A stretch of 35,688 nucleotides of DNA. Source: Myxococcales bacterium FL481 (GTDB taxonomy: Bacteria; Myxococcota_A; Polyangia; Nannocystales; Nannocystaceae). The DNA lies in assembly GCA_006508105.1 (NCBI GenBank), contig QKPP01000151.1, positions 1 through 35,688 of the forward strand, in the 5' to 3' direction. Numbering within the stretch: position 1 is the first letter of the stretch; each line of letters opens with the position of its first letter. The notes under the pieces are model-generated. The model saw only the letters and a program-made list of their open reading frames with translations. It had not been told where the DNA came from and made no database searches. Shown here in pieces: positions 6,655-14,800 of this stretch. Position numbers and translations under genes: made by a program.

Positions 6655-6889
6655 CATGTGCGAGGTATGGGCGGTTGTACCTCTCGGTGGTTACTCAGGG
6701 AATGAGAGAGAGTCATTCACGCAGAAGAAGCCGCCCGCATTGCGCAAGGGCATCGTCCGGGAGGGCAGTCCACTGGACTGGGATCAGGTTGAGTTTGGTG
6801 ACGGCGGAGGCTTGTGGTACTCATGTCCGGTCAGCGAGACGTACTCAACGGAAGCCGCAGCCCTAGCCGCACAGGAGCAAAGCAAGTGA
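6539..6889 (+). CDS. Hypothetical protein, start uncertain (possible +1 frameshift)
   Basis: 116 codons if read from TTG 6539, though the first ~10 residues look unnatural. From about residue 10 the text is convincing: GEAARWALSVLRKLPVTADGVPV, then DDMCEVWAVVPLGGYSG and a C-terminal WYSCPVSETYSTEAAALAAQEQ. The opening helix with VTADGVPV is a pattern I associate with small phage proteins. The natural N-terminus is probably the ORF at 6505. The end overlaps the next GTG. The function is unknown. Confidence 0.5.
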   Translation: MGRSHQKCRDGEAARWALSVLRKLPVTADGVPVAPNVDDMCEVWAVVPLGGYSGNERESFTQKKPPALRKGIVREGSPLDWDQVEFGDGGGLWYSCPVSETYSTEAAALAAQEQSK

Positions 6890-7704
6890 CCAACAGAACC
6901 TCCCGAATCTGGACCCACACCACGGACCTGCGAGGCGACCCCGATTACATACGCGGGCTGGCTCCACGGTACTTCAGGGACTGCCGCATGGAGGAATGGG
7001 CGTTGGAGGGCGCGGAGTCGCCTGCGGAGACGCACTGGTTCTGGATGCCGTTCGGTCGCGCGAGCGCTGTATACGAGTGGGACCCGATGGGGATGGGAAC
7101 GACGCGGCGTGAACAGTTCAGACAATGTCTAGCAATCGTCGCCGACCGCAAGCAGACCGGCTGGTATGACGGGATGAGGACGCGGGCAAAAGGCATCGCG
7201 AAGCCGTCACAGATCGTGGACGAATCGGTAGAGCTGTTGGAAGCGGCACACGGCGGATACGCGCCCATTCTCGGGCTCGACATGTCTGTTACCCGCGAAG
7301 CCATCATGACATGGATAGCTATTCACTACATGTTGAAGCTGACGCAGGATTTTGTAGCCTACGGCGAGCCCGTGCCCGACGTAGAACGCCACCATCCGCC
7401 CGTCTTTCTCGACGGATACTTCGCGCAGTTGCACGTGTTGCGCCACCGGCTGGACGACCTGTACCCGCACAACCCCGCAACGGTCACGGTCATCATCAAC
7501 CGCTTTGAGGTCGGCAAGCGGCTCGGACTCGGCACAGGCTGGCACCAGCAAGAACGCGAGCAGTACATGTCCGAGGCCAAGTGGTGCCTGGACAACGGGT
7601 ACGCCGTGTCAATCGACCTGACGGAGTGGAACGACCAAGAGTGGGGCGACTTCGGGGAGGCGTTTGAGGAACTGGGGCAGGCGGAGGAAGTCAACGCCGC
7701 GTAA
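6886..7704 (+). CDS. Hypothetical protein, 272 aa
   Basis: GTG start at 6886 in a GTGA overlap, with AGGAG about 10 bases upstream. It starts VTNRTSRIWTHTTDLRGDPDYI. The protein is soluble, rich in Trp and Tyr, with a helical middle (AIMTWIAIHYMLKLTQDFVAYGEPVPD) and an acidic tail. No nuclease, kinase, helicase or methylase motif is visible. It is the last gene of the early operon before a promoter-like gap. I do not recognise it. Confidence 0.65.
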   Translation: MTNRTSRIWTHTTDLRGDPDYIRGLAPRYFRDCRMEEWALEGAESPAETHWFWMPFGRASAVYEWDPMGMGTTRREQFRQCLAIVADRKQTGWYDGMRTRAKGIAKPSQIVDESVELLEAAHGGYAPILGLDMSVTREAIMTWIAIHYMLKLTQDFVAYGEPVPDVERHHPPVFLDGYFAQLHVLRHRLDDLYPHNPATVTVIINRFEVGKRLGLGTGWHQQEREQYMSEAKWCLDNGYAVSIDLTEWNDQEWGDFGEAFEELGQAEEVNAA

Positions 7705-7705
7705 T

Positions 7706-7794
7706 CGGCGCGTCAGCCGGGCCTGACCTCGCTTGATTGCGGGGCGGGCTTTTCACAGATACAATGGGCCAACTCCCATCCGTCTGACGCGCCG
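7706..7794. repeat. 11-bp inverted repeat bracketing a promoter
   Basis: CGGCGCGTCAG at 7706-7716 is the exact reverse complement of CTGACGCGCCG at 7784-7794, separated by 67 bp. A further CTGAC at 7723-7727 can also pair with the left arm (GTCAG 7712-7716), so two mutually exclusive hairpins are possible in a read-through transcript. The predicted promoter lies between the arms. An operator or looping site is possible. Confidence 0.55.
7737..7765 (+). promoter_or_regulatory. Putative sigma70-type promoter
   Basis: TACAAT at 7760-7765 matches the -10 consensus at five of six positions. TTGCGG at 7737-7742 is a weaker -35 (three of six) at the ideal 17-bp spacing. It faces the gene at 7858 and the lysis/late genes. 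It lies in the only sizeable gap between 2983 and 20891. Confidence 0.45.
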
Positions 7795-7833
7795 GAACGG
7801 GAGAACGACCAATGCCGCCAAGGATGGCGACAG

Positions 7834-7855
7834 CGGGGGGAATACGGGGGGCCGC
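7834..7855 (+). repeat. G-rich 22-bp motif, copy 1
   Basis: Two runs of six G separated by AATAC, ending CCGC. A copy differing at three positions lies at 15053-15074. The last 11 bases (ACGGGGGGCCG) also recur exactly at 17312-17322. This copy ends two bases before the ATG of the HTH-phosphoesterase gene and may act as a site rather than as a ribosome-binding sequence. Confidence 0.6.
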
Positions 7856-7857
7856 AG

Positions 7858-9204
7858 ATGGCGGGTAAGCCCAAGTACGGGCAAGCCATCCGCGCCGCCG
7901 TCTTGGGTGACATCCGAGACGGGATGCCCATATCTACTGCCGCCACAAAGCACAACATCCCCAGGCCAACCGTTCAGCACTGGGTCCGCGAGACTGGCGA
8001 CAAAGGTAAACAACAGGTTAGTTCTGGCCCCAAGGATCTTGGGGCTCCAGCCGATCCACTCGATGTTCCGGTAGATCGCCGAGAGCAGGATGGTTCATGC
8101 TCCATCGTCACAGCGGACCGCCCGCGACGCCTGGACGAAATGTACGAGCTGTTCGGCATCGACCCGGCCCAATGGGTCTGCACGCATCTGCGCGCCAATG
8201 AGTGGGAAGGGTTCTACCGACTCCGGGCCGAAGACGGGCACCGAAAGGTGAAGCTCTGGCAGACCCGCGCGATATTCAAGCGCGTGCTGGATGGTCTTAT
8301 GGAGCAGCAGTTAGCTGAGTGGCTGAAACAGCACACAAAGCCGCTCGCCGCCGGGAGGATCCGTCGCCTGGGAAAAGCCGAAGGCCCCAACGTGAACATC
8401 GTCTGGGGCTTCTGGGATGCCCATATCGGAATGCACGCCTGGAACCAAGAGGTGCGCGAGGATTTCAGTCTGGGCATTGCGGTCAATCGCTGCAAGAACA
8501 GTGTGGACGATATGGTGCGGCGTTTGGAGGGGAAACGCATCGAGGCGATCCACTCGCCGGTCGGAAACGACTTCATGCACTTCGATTCGGTCCGCAACAC
8601 CACCACCTTCGGAACGCATCATCTGGACTGCGATTCAAGGTACGCCAAGGTGTATGTGGCGGGTCTAGAGGTTCTGATCTACATGGTCGAGCGGGCGCTG
8701 CAGATCGCCGATCGCGTGGTTCTCTACTACGTCCCCGGCAACCACGACTATACCACGGCATTCACGATGATCGCCGCGCTCAACCAGCGGTTCATCCAGG
8801 AGCCGCGTGTAGAGGTCCGGATGGGGGCCGAGCCAAACAAGGTCATCACGTTCGGTACGACGTTCATTGGTCTGGACCACGGGAACAACGTTCGGGACCG
8901 GATGTACGAAACGCTGTTTTCCAGCAATCCGGACACCAAGCAGGCGTGGGCCATGGCGACCTGGAAAGAGGTCCAGATCGGGCACACGCACCAGCGCAAG
9001 GAGCACATGTTCAAGGGTGTCACGCCGTGCAATGGGTTCTTGGTGCGAACCAATCCGAGCCTGAGCAATGTGGACTACTGGCACCATTCGCAAGCGCTCA
9101 CGGGCGAGCCGGTCAAGTCGGTCGAGGCGTGGGAGTATGAAGACCACGGGTACGTGGGATCGCATGTGACGTGGGCTCGGGATGACGAGAGGCCCCAGGG
9201 ATGA
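7858..9204 (+). CDS. HTH-metallophosphoesterase fusion
   Basis: 448 residues. Residues ~10-45 (AVLGDIRDGMPISTAATKHN, then PRPTVQHWVRE) form a transposase- or terminase-like helix-turn-helix. From ~180 a calcineurin-like phosphoesterase begins: D-A-H at 187-189, GND at 236-238, GNHD at 294-297 and GHTH at 375-378 supply the two-metal ligands in the usual order. Related phage proteins of this layout are often annotated as DNA repair exonucleases, but the substrate is unknown. A DNA-binding domain on a metal phosphoesterase suggests nicking or end processing; that is inference. A strong SD (GGGAG) lies further upstream and serves a micro-ORF at 7812. Confidence 0.8.
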   Translation: MAGKPKYGQAIRAAVLGDIRDGMPISTAATKHNIPRPTVQHWVRETGDKGKQQVSSGPKDLGAPADPLDVPVDRREQDGSCSIVTADRPRRLDEMYELFGIDPAQWVCTHLRANEWEGFYRLRAEDGHRKVKLWQTRAIFKRVLDGLMEQQLAEWLKQHTKPLAAGRIRRLGKAEGPNVNIVWGFWDAHIGMHAWNQEVREDFSLGIAVNRCKNSVDDMVRRLEGKRIEAIHSPVGNDFMHFDSVRNTTTFGTHHLDCDSRYAKVYVAGLEVLIYMVERALQIADRVVLYYVPGNHDYTTAFTMIAALNQRFIQEPRVEVRMGAEPNKVITFGTTFIGLDHGNNVRDRMYETLFSSNPDTKQAWAMATWKEVQIGHTHQRKEHMFKGVTPCNGFLVRTNPSLSNVDYWHHSQALTGEPVKSVEAWEYEDHGYVGSHVTWARDDERPQG

Positions 9205-9473
9205 CCATCAGCACCATGAACCTGGAAGACCAAGAGCGTTGGCGTCCGGTCTATGAGCGCCTGTTCATGGGCGAGGCCCACGTACACCCCCCCACCGACG
9301 ACCAACTCAAAGCCTGGGGCCTCCGGTTCGCCGCGCTGAAGTACATGCGGGCCTGCAAGGCGGGAACAAACACGATCTGCAACGCGATGGATGAGCCCGA
9401 TGAGTCGTTCATCCGGATGTTTGAGAACTTCCATGAGGACATCGGGGAGTCCATGCGGGGGCGGTATGGCTAA
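9201..9473 (+). CDS. Hypothetical protein, 90 aa
   Basis: Starts MTISTMNLEDQERW in an ATGA overlap with the phosphoesterase gene. It is predicted helical (LKAWGLRFAALKYMRACKAG), acidic overall, with no recognised motif. It overlaps the next gene by 8 bp. It is probably part of the same transcript as the HTH-phosphoesterase and could be a partner of it. Confidence 0.6.
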   Translation: MTISTMNLEDQERWRPVYERLFMGEAHVHPPTDDQLKAWGLRFAALKYMRACKAGTNTICNAMDEPDESFIRMFENFHEDIGESMRGRYG

Positions 9474-9732
9474 GAAGGCGCAGCGAAAGACCGCAAGCCC
9501 AAGGCGCAAGAAGACTGCCATCGAAGCGCTGCAGGACCTTGCCATCCAGATGGGCGAACGGTCGCTCGGTGGGGTGGCCGCGGTGGTCAGTCTCCGGGGC
9601 GACGACGGCAAGGAGTACATGCGGATCCTCCATCTACCGAGCATGAGCGAGAGCGATGCTCGGGCGATGCTGTTGGAGGCGTACCGCAACGGGTTCACGA
9701 GCGATGAGGATGAGGACATGGACGCGGGCTGA
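9466..9732 (+). CDS. Hypothetical protein with basic N-terminus, 88 aa
   Basis: Starts MAKKAQRKTASPRRKK, a Lys/Arg-rich tail that could bind DNA. A helix-strand domain follows (AIEALQDLAIQMGERSLGG, then AAVVSLRGDDGKEYMRILHL) and an acidic C-terminus (SDEDEDMDAG). The bipolar charge is notable, but the family is not recognised. The start lies inside the upstream gene's final codons and the stop overlaps the next ATG (TGATG). Confidence 0.6.
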   Translation: MAKKAQRKTASPRRKKTAIEALQDLAIQMGERSLGGVAAVVSLRGDDGKEYMRILHLPSMSESDARAMLLEAYRNGFTSDEDEDMDAG

Positions 9733-9959
9733 TGCATCCCTGCGTCCAGCGGGACTCCCCCGGCCTATGGGCGAAATGCCCGTGCGGGGGATTGCGGATA
9801 GAATGCGGCACGTCACACTCTCACCCGCATGGACGCAGGGGCCGGGAGTTGACGGATGCAACAGACGCATACGGTGAGCCGAAGGCTGGCGGGGGCGGTG
9901 ATCCTCTGCGCGGTCGCGGCGGTGCATATCAGCCACAACGCGGGCTGCGCCCTGTTTGA
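9732..9959 (+). CDS. Doubtful small ORF, 75 aa
   Basis: The TGATG start argues for translation, and the first 25 residues contain C-P-C and further Cys (CPCGGLRIECG). The last 35 residues are Gly/Arg-rich and overlap the better-supported gene at 9856 by 104 bp. It may be a genuine short protein that has run on past its old stop, or a chance ORF in the 123-bp gap between 9732 and 9856. Confidence 0.3.
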   Translation: MHPCVQRDSPGLWAKCPCGGLRIECGTSHSHPHGRRGRELTDATDAYGEPKAGGGGDPLRGRGGAYQPQRGLRPV

Positions 9960-10221
9960 TCGGGACGCGACCCCGCAGGCCCAGTACGCCAGTCTGCAAG
10001 ACGCATTCATCGCGGCGCAGACGGCGGCGCTCATCGCCCATCGCACGGGCCAGATCGACCCCGCAGACTGGGAAGTCACTTGGAAGCCGCTGCTCGACGC
10101 GGGTGATCGGATCCTGGACGACATGGAAGCGGCGCTGGCTGCTGGCGAGGACATCGACCTACAGCGGGTTGCGCTGCGGAGTATCTTGACGCAGTTGCGT
10201 GAGGTCGAGAATGGGTCCTGA
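9856..10221 (+). CDS. Signal-peptide or lipoprotein-like protein next to holin
   Basis: 121 residues starting MQQTHTVSRRLAG. A hydrophobic stretch (residues ~12-24) leads to Ala-Gly-Cys near residue 31, a weak lipobox (Asn rather than Leu at -3). The mature part is helical, with QYASLQDAFIAAQTAAL and repeated acidic helices. Small phage lipoproteins beside holins can be outer spanins. The mature part is longer than a typical Rz1, so this is only a possibility. The next gene starts within its 3' end. Confidence 0.6.
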   Translation: MQQTHTVSRRLAGAVILCAVAAVHISHNAGCALFDRDATPQAQYASLQDAFIAAQTAALIAHRTGQIDPADWEVTWKPLLDAGDRILDDMEAALAAGEDIDLQRVALRSILTQLREVENGS

Positions 10222-10381
10222 GTGGGTGGCACTGGCAACGGCGGTGGTGCGGCTGATTGACCAAGCAATCGAGCCGAAGGCCGGGGTAGACCCTGAACTG
10301 CTGGCATCCCGCACCGAACTCCGCAACCTACTGGCCGACCAAATCCGCGATAGCGGGGAGGAAACCAATGAACGGGACTAA
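10211..10381 (+). CDS. Hypothetical 56-residue protein in the lysis block
   Basis: Starts MGPEWVALATAVVRL at ATG 10211 with GAGGT five bases upstream; a GTG at 10199 is an alternative. It is amphipathic helical at the N-terminus with a charged second half (LLASRTELRNLLADQIRD). It lies between the lipoprotein-like gene and the holin with overlaps on both sides, so it is likely part of the envelope block. The function is unknown. Confidence 0.55.
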   Translation: MGPEWVALATAVVRLIDQAIEPKAGVDPELLASRTELRNLLADQIRDSGEETNERD

Positions 10382-10574
10382 GCCATGGTGGCAATCAACC
10401 GGCATGTGGGGCGGCATCGTTGCGACCCTCACGCCGATCATCGGCGCGCTCGGCTACGCCATCAGTGAGCAGGAACAGCAGCAAATCGTGGTAGGCATCA
10501 CGACGGTCATCACTGTGATTTCCGGCGTCGTTGCTACTAGGGGGCGGAAGGTCGCCCGGAAGGAAATCAAGTGA
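10368..10574 (+). CDS. Holin-like protein
   Basis: 68 residues starting MNGTKPWWQSTGMWGG, with GGGGAGG at 10355-10361. There are two hydrophobic segments, about residues 14-32 (GGIVATLTPIIGALGYAI) and 38-56 (QQIVVGITTVITVISGVVA), and a basic tail RGRKVARKEIK. The pattern of a short aromatic N-terminus, two helices and a Lys/Arg tail matches small phage holins that I have seen annotated. These make membrane holes that start lysis. No endolysin gene is recognised next to it. Confidence 0.72.
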   Translation: MNGTKPWWQSTGMWGGIVATLTPIIGALGYAISEQEQQQIVVGITTVITVISGVVATRGRKVARKEIK

Positions 10575-10741
10575 CCAACGCCTTATCGCCCCGCCAACTC
10601 AGCGAACTCATCGCGCTAGTAGCACAGTGCCCCGACATCGTGCGCGGCATCCTGCAAGCACACTTGGAGGCGGGTGGCAGCCGGGAAGACTTCCCGCTGT
10701 CGGTCCCGTATATGTCTGATTTCGTTGACATGTTCTTTTAG
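10571..10741 (+). CDS. 56-residue hypothetical protein (GTG start)
   Basis: GTG at 10571 overlaps the holin stop (GTGA); the frame runs to TAG at 10739-10741. The protein begins VTNALSPRQLSELIAL, is helical with one Cys and ends SDFVDMFF. The natural amino-acid pattern and the coupling support it. It could be a cytoplasmic regulator of the holin or an unrelated small protein; nothing in the sequence decides. Confidence 0.5.
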   Translation: MTNALSPRQLSELIALVAQCPDIVRGILQAHLEAGGSREDFPLSVPYMSDFVDMFF

Positions 10742-10757
10742 CACGGAGGCTTAGCCC

Positions 10758-11138
10758 TTGTTCGGATACCTCATCGCTCTCACCGTTGCCGCCGCCGCGT
10801 CCCAGTCGGTCAACCACGACCTACCGGACTACGCATCGGCGGCGCTCTGCCCTGTTGACCAGACCTCTTGCGGGTACGTCTCCGGCTCGGGCTGGGGCTA
10901 CATCACCTGTCCCGATCAGGACTCGATGGATTGCGTTCTGAACAAGTGGGACCAGTGGGATACCGACCTGCGGGGCAAACTCGGCGCGGCGTGCTACCTG
11001 TGGGAAGAGTGCGACGACGACGCGGCTTGCGAGCAAGGCGTCATCGACGCCTGGTGCGACCAGCTGGAAAACATGCTGGACGACCTCGCCGAACTCGCGG
11101 ACGACTGTGATTGCTTGCTGACGACTGTGAGCACCTGA
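10758..11138 (+). CDS. Secreted Cys-rich acidic protein
   Basis: 126 residues from TTG 10758, with GGAGG at 10745-10749. Residues 2-16 are a hydrophobic signal-like segment. The mature part has ten Cys (31, 38, 51, 59, 79, 85, 91, 100, 117, 119), many Asp/Glu and several Trp, which fits a disulfide-stabilised exported protein. No lysozyme or amidase motif is visible. It sits directly behind the holin, so a cell-envelope or lysis-associated role is likely but unproven. Confidence 0.6.
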   Translation: MFGYLIALTVAAAASQSVNHDLPDYASAALCPVDQTSCGYVSGSGWGYITCPDQDSMDCVLNKWDQWDTDLRGKLGAACYLWEECDDDAACEQGVIDAWCDQLENMLDDLAELADDCDCLLTTVST

Positions 11139-11140
11139 CC

Positions 11141-11818
11141 ATGCCCGGCCAAGGCCCAACTAACAACGACTTCGTATCTCACCGCGAGTTCAGCGAGTTC
11201 AAAACTGACGTTGACCAGCGGTTCGACCGCATCGACGGCGGAATCCGCTCTCTGGCCGACAAGATCGACAGCCGGGGCCAAGTCAATTGGGGCTGGATCA
11301 CAGCGGGCATTACGTTGATGTTTACCGCAATCCTCTGGATGACCGGCCAGCAGAACGCGGTCTTTGAAGGCGACATTAAGCGGGTGGATGAGAAGCTGAC
11401 CACCGAGATGGATGCCCAGGACGAAGCGCTCGCCGACACCAAGCAAGGTCTGCAAAGACTCGACTCTAGCTTGCAACGCGAGATGCGAGACCTTGATAGC
11501 GTGGCGTCCGTCAGGCTGGACCAACTCGACACCGTTTTGCAGCGAGAGTTCAACCTGTCTCTCGCCCCTATTGCGAAGGCCGTGGACGACCTGCATGCCC
11601 GGATGCTGAAAGACGATGAGCGGGAACTGCGGGACGCGGCCAACATGTTCCAGATGGCGGACCATGACGCATTCCGGGAACGAGAGTTCGAGCCACTGGA
11701 GAAGCGAGTCAACGCAATCGAGTCGAGTCGCTGGGGACGGGATGACGGGCTGGCAACGCGCGAGCGGCTGGCGCGGCTAGAGGCGATTGTTGAGGCGATG
11801 AAGGGCGGTGGGTTGTGA
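11141..11818 (+). CDS. Single-pass membrane protein with long coiled coil
   Basis: 225 residues if started at ATG 11141; no clear ribosome site is seen, so the start is tentative. A charged N-terminus (HREFSEFKTDVDQRFDRIDG) leads to one membrane helix at ~50-68. Heptad-rich helices follow (~75-225: KRVDEKLTTEMDAQDEAL, MRDLDSVASVRLDQLDTVL, TRERLARLEAIVEAM). This layout is like XhlA-type or spanin-like membrane proteins of lysis cassettes, only longer. The role in lysis is inferred from its neighbours. Confidence 0.6.
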   Translation: MPGQGPTNNDFVSHREFSEFKTDVDQRFDRIDGGIRSLADKIDSRGQVNWGWITAGITLMFTAILWMTGQQNAVFEGDIKRVDEKLTTEMDAQDEALADTKQGLQRLDSSLQREMRDLDSVASVRLDQLDTVLQREFNLSLAPIAKAVDDLHARMLKDDERELRDAANMFQMADHDAFREREFEPLEKRVNAIESSRWGRDDGLATRERLARLEAIVEAMKGGGL

Positions 11819-11856
11819 ATCAGTACAACACTTGTTGCGCGGCGACGGAGTAGGCG

Positions 11857-14800
11857 ATGGGCGTTTTGTTTACGGCAGCGGACAATGATTCGGTGTACGG
11901 GTCTACTCCGCCCGTTACATACCCAGGTCGGTTTACGGTTGTCTTCGAGGTGACCGAGAATCCGCCGGGCGCACAAGCCCCGGTCTATATGGGCGACAAG
12001 GATTCGTCTTCAGGACACCTGGAGCCGCTGATCCAGACAGACGGCACGATTACGTTTCGGGACCGTGGCACATCATCCACCACCGTTCAGACGGCCAACT
12101 CAATAAGTACCAGCGGCAAGAACGTGCTCTCTTGTATTTGGGCCAACAACGGTGGCGGTGGGTCTGATTACCAGATCAAGATCAAGCTCAACGGCGGAAG
12201 CGCGGATACTTATACCACTGGCCTGACCGGATCCGGAGCGAACTGGGACCGCGTTGCCATCGGGCGGCTCATGGATTCTTCGCCAGCGGGTGCCTTTTCT
12301 GGCAAGATACACGGCATCATCTGGGGCAACGACGACGATTCATTTGCCGACCACGACCAGGTGTGGAACAGTGGCACGGTTCTGGATGTCAATACCGAGA
12401 CGTTCGGTGCAAACGTCGTCACACGATGGCCGCTCGACGGCACATCCGGCAACACGGTCACCGGCACAGACACCGAGATCGACGACGCGATCGGCAGTGC
12501 GGACCTCGACACAGTTGGGGGCTCGCCCGAGTACGTCGATGATGAGGTCCTGTTCCCAACGGCGCAAGGCAATGGCTTTGATGTCGTACTGACTGCCACG
12601 AACGAGACCACGGGGAACTACACAGTCAAGGCTGGCACGCTGTCCTCTGAGACGACGAGAACCATCCAGAGCGTTCGCCGCATCAGCGCCACACAGGTCC
12701 GTATCAGACTCGCCAATGGCGAACGGATCCTGTCAGGTCAGTCCGTGCTCGTTTCCGACACGGCACAGGGCGTCACCGACGAAGCGGCAACGAACAGCAG
12801 CGAGCAGGCCACCAACAAGATCGTTGACCGTGGGCTCGCCATCAACTTCACGACGCTGAACGAGGCGGATGTTGGGCTGTTCGTCACCGGAGAGTTTCAG
12901 TACAAGGGCTCCAACCACCCACAAAGCGCCACGTACACGCCCGGCTCCGGCGAGGAGCAATACCGCTTTGTCGCGGCGATGCTCAACCCGCCCGCAGGTC
13001 AGGACGAGACGCACCCGTTCCACGAGGACAGCGGGACATACGACGCTGGCGACGCCTTCACGCTCGGAACCTCTCTCACCGAGGATGACGTGCTGGTCTT
13101 CGCGGTCAGCTACCCGGAACTCGACACGCACGCCACGAGCACGGCCTTTTCGCTCGGCGATGTCGTCAAGGAGGCGGGCAATTTCTTCCGTTGCACCACG
13201 GCGGGCACGACATCAGGGACCAAGCCGTCATTCACAACCGAAACCGTCAACGACGGAACAGCGGTCTGGACGCGCGAGGTTGGCCCGAACAACTCGCTGG
13301 TGCAGAAATGCACACTGCTCGCCTACGTTGGCTCCACGCTCAAGAGTCAGGAGACCTTCCGGTGCGCGTGGAACGACTCGGCCACCAAGACCTACTACAC
13401 CACCGCCGACATGAACACCGGCCTCCTGCCGGGTGACGCAGCCGTAGCGGGTCAAGACGACCTTGCTGACGCGGAGGCCAACACTCGGTATCCGTGGTTC
13501 GAGTTGGGCTACGTGGATGGCGCACACGACGACCACCAACCCCAGCAGCAGATGGGCGTGCTGTACGGACGCGACTTGTGCGGGAGAGCGGCGCTGGCGG
13601 TCCAGGTCGCCATGTCGGACACGAGTTACACAGACACGCTCGTCGAGTACCTCGTGCAGCGCGGCATCGACTACATCGGCATCCGGGAGGCGGGCGGCTA
13701 CTGGCGAGGTCTGGAGGGGTTCTCCAATGGTCGCATCATCCTCCCCCTGTTCGCCGCTGCGGTGCTCGAAATCACAACAACCGCAATGCCCATTCTCCGC
13801 GTTCCCAAGTCCGGGTCGGAATCCGAGGACGACTGGCGGGGCATCGCGGAGTTCGCGGAGCAGATGCGCTACATCGACACCGCCACCTTCGACGCCGATA
13901 TCCAGGGTGGGTACGACTACTTCGACGGCAATGCGGGCACGTGGGTCAACCCGGCCAATGCCCCGAGCACTTACAGCGACAGCCCGAGCAACGCCTACTT
14001 CCCGGCCACCATCCGTGACACTTGGGAGCACGTGCCCGAGTGGATTCCGCGCGGGTGGGATCCAACCGGAACCGGCTCGGCAACCACATCCGGCCCCCGC
14101 TGGGATGCGGGCTCAACATATCGCTTGTGCTGTACGGCGGTCAACTGGGGCCTTCTTGAATACATGATCTATGCCTTCAACCTTGAGGCTGAATCTGGAG
14201 TCGATGCGTTCCTCGACTACATGGCCCGGTACTACCTGATCGAGGGCGCGGACTCGTCGCAGTACAAAGCCACATTCAAGACGCTGCGGGATACGCACCT
14301 TTCAACGCACCAGCCGACCTACGCAATAGCCTCAGCATCACTAGTAGGCTCCACGCTCACGCTCACGTTCAACCGCTACACCACATGGAGCGCCGCCAAC
14401 GACGGGGCATTTACCGTCGACTCTGGCTCACTCGGCGCATGGTCTCAGACCGGACCCCGCACGTGGCAATCAACGGTCACCGGAGGACCGCCAACTACGG
14501 TCAGCTACGCATCAGCAAGTGGTGACGCGGTAGATGCCGAGAACAACGCGCTGGCGGACCAGACGAATGTTGCCATCGACTCCACCGCCCCCACGCTCAG
14601 CAGCCCAACCGCCACCGCAACAGGGGACAGCACGGGCACGGGCTCGGTCTCGACGGATGAGGGCAACGGGACGCTGTACTTCGTGGTGACCGACTCAGCC
14701 ACGAGCCCCAGCGCAGCACAGGTCAAAGACCGCACGGACCACACCGGAGACCCCGCGCAAGACGCGGACGACCAAGCGGTATCGGGCACGGGAGTCCAGA

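Noticed and set aside
8319..9140. Second plus-strand frame inside the phosphoesterase gene
   Set aside because: No start signal; the real frame holds all metal-binding motifs.
9784..9820. TAGAAT near 9800 as a promoter for the lysis block
   Set aside because: No acceptable -35 at 16-18 bp; the TTGCGG just before it is far too close.
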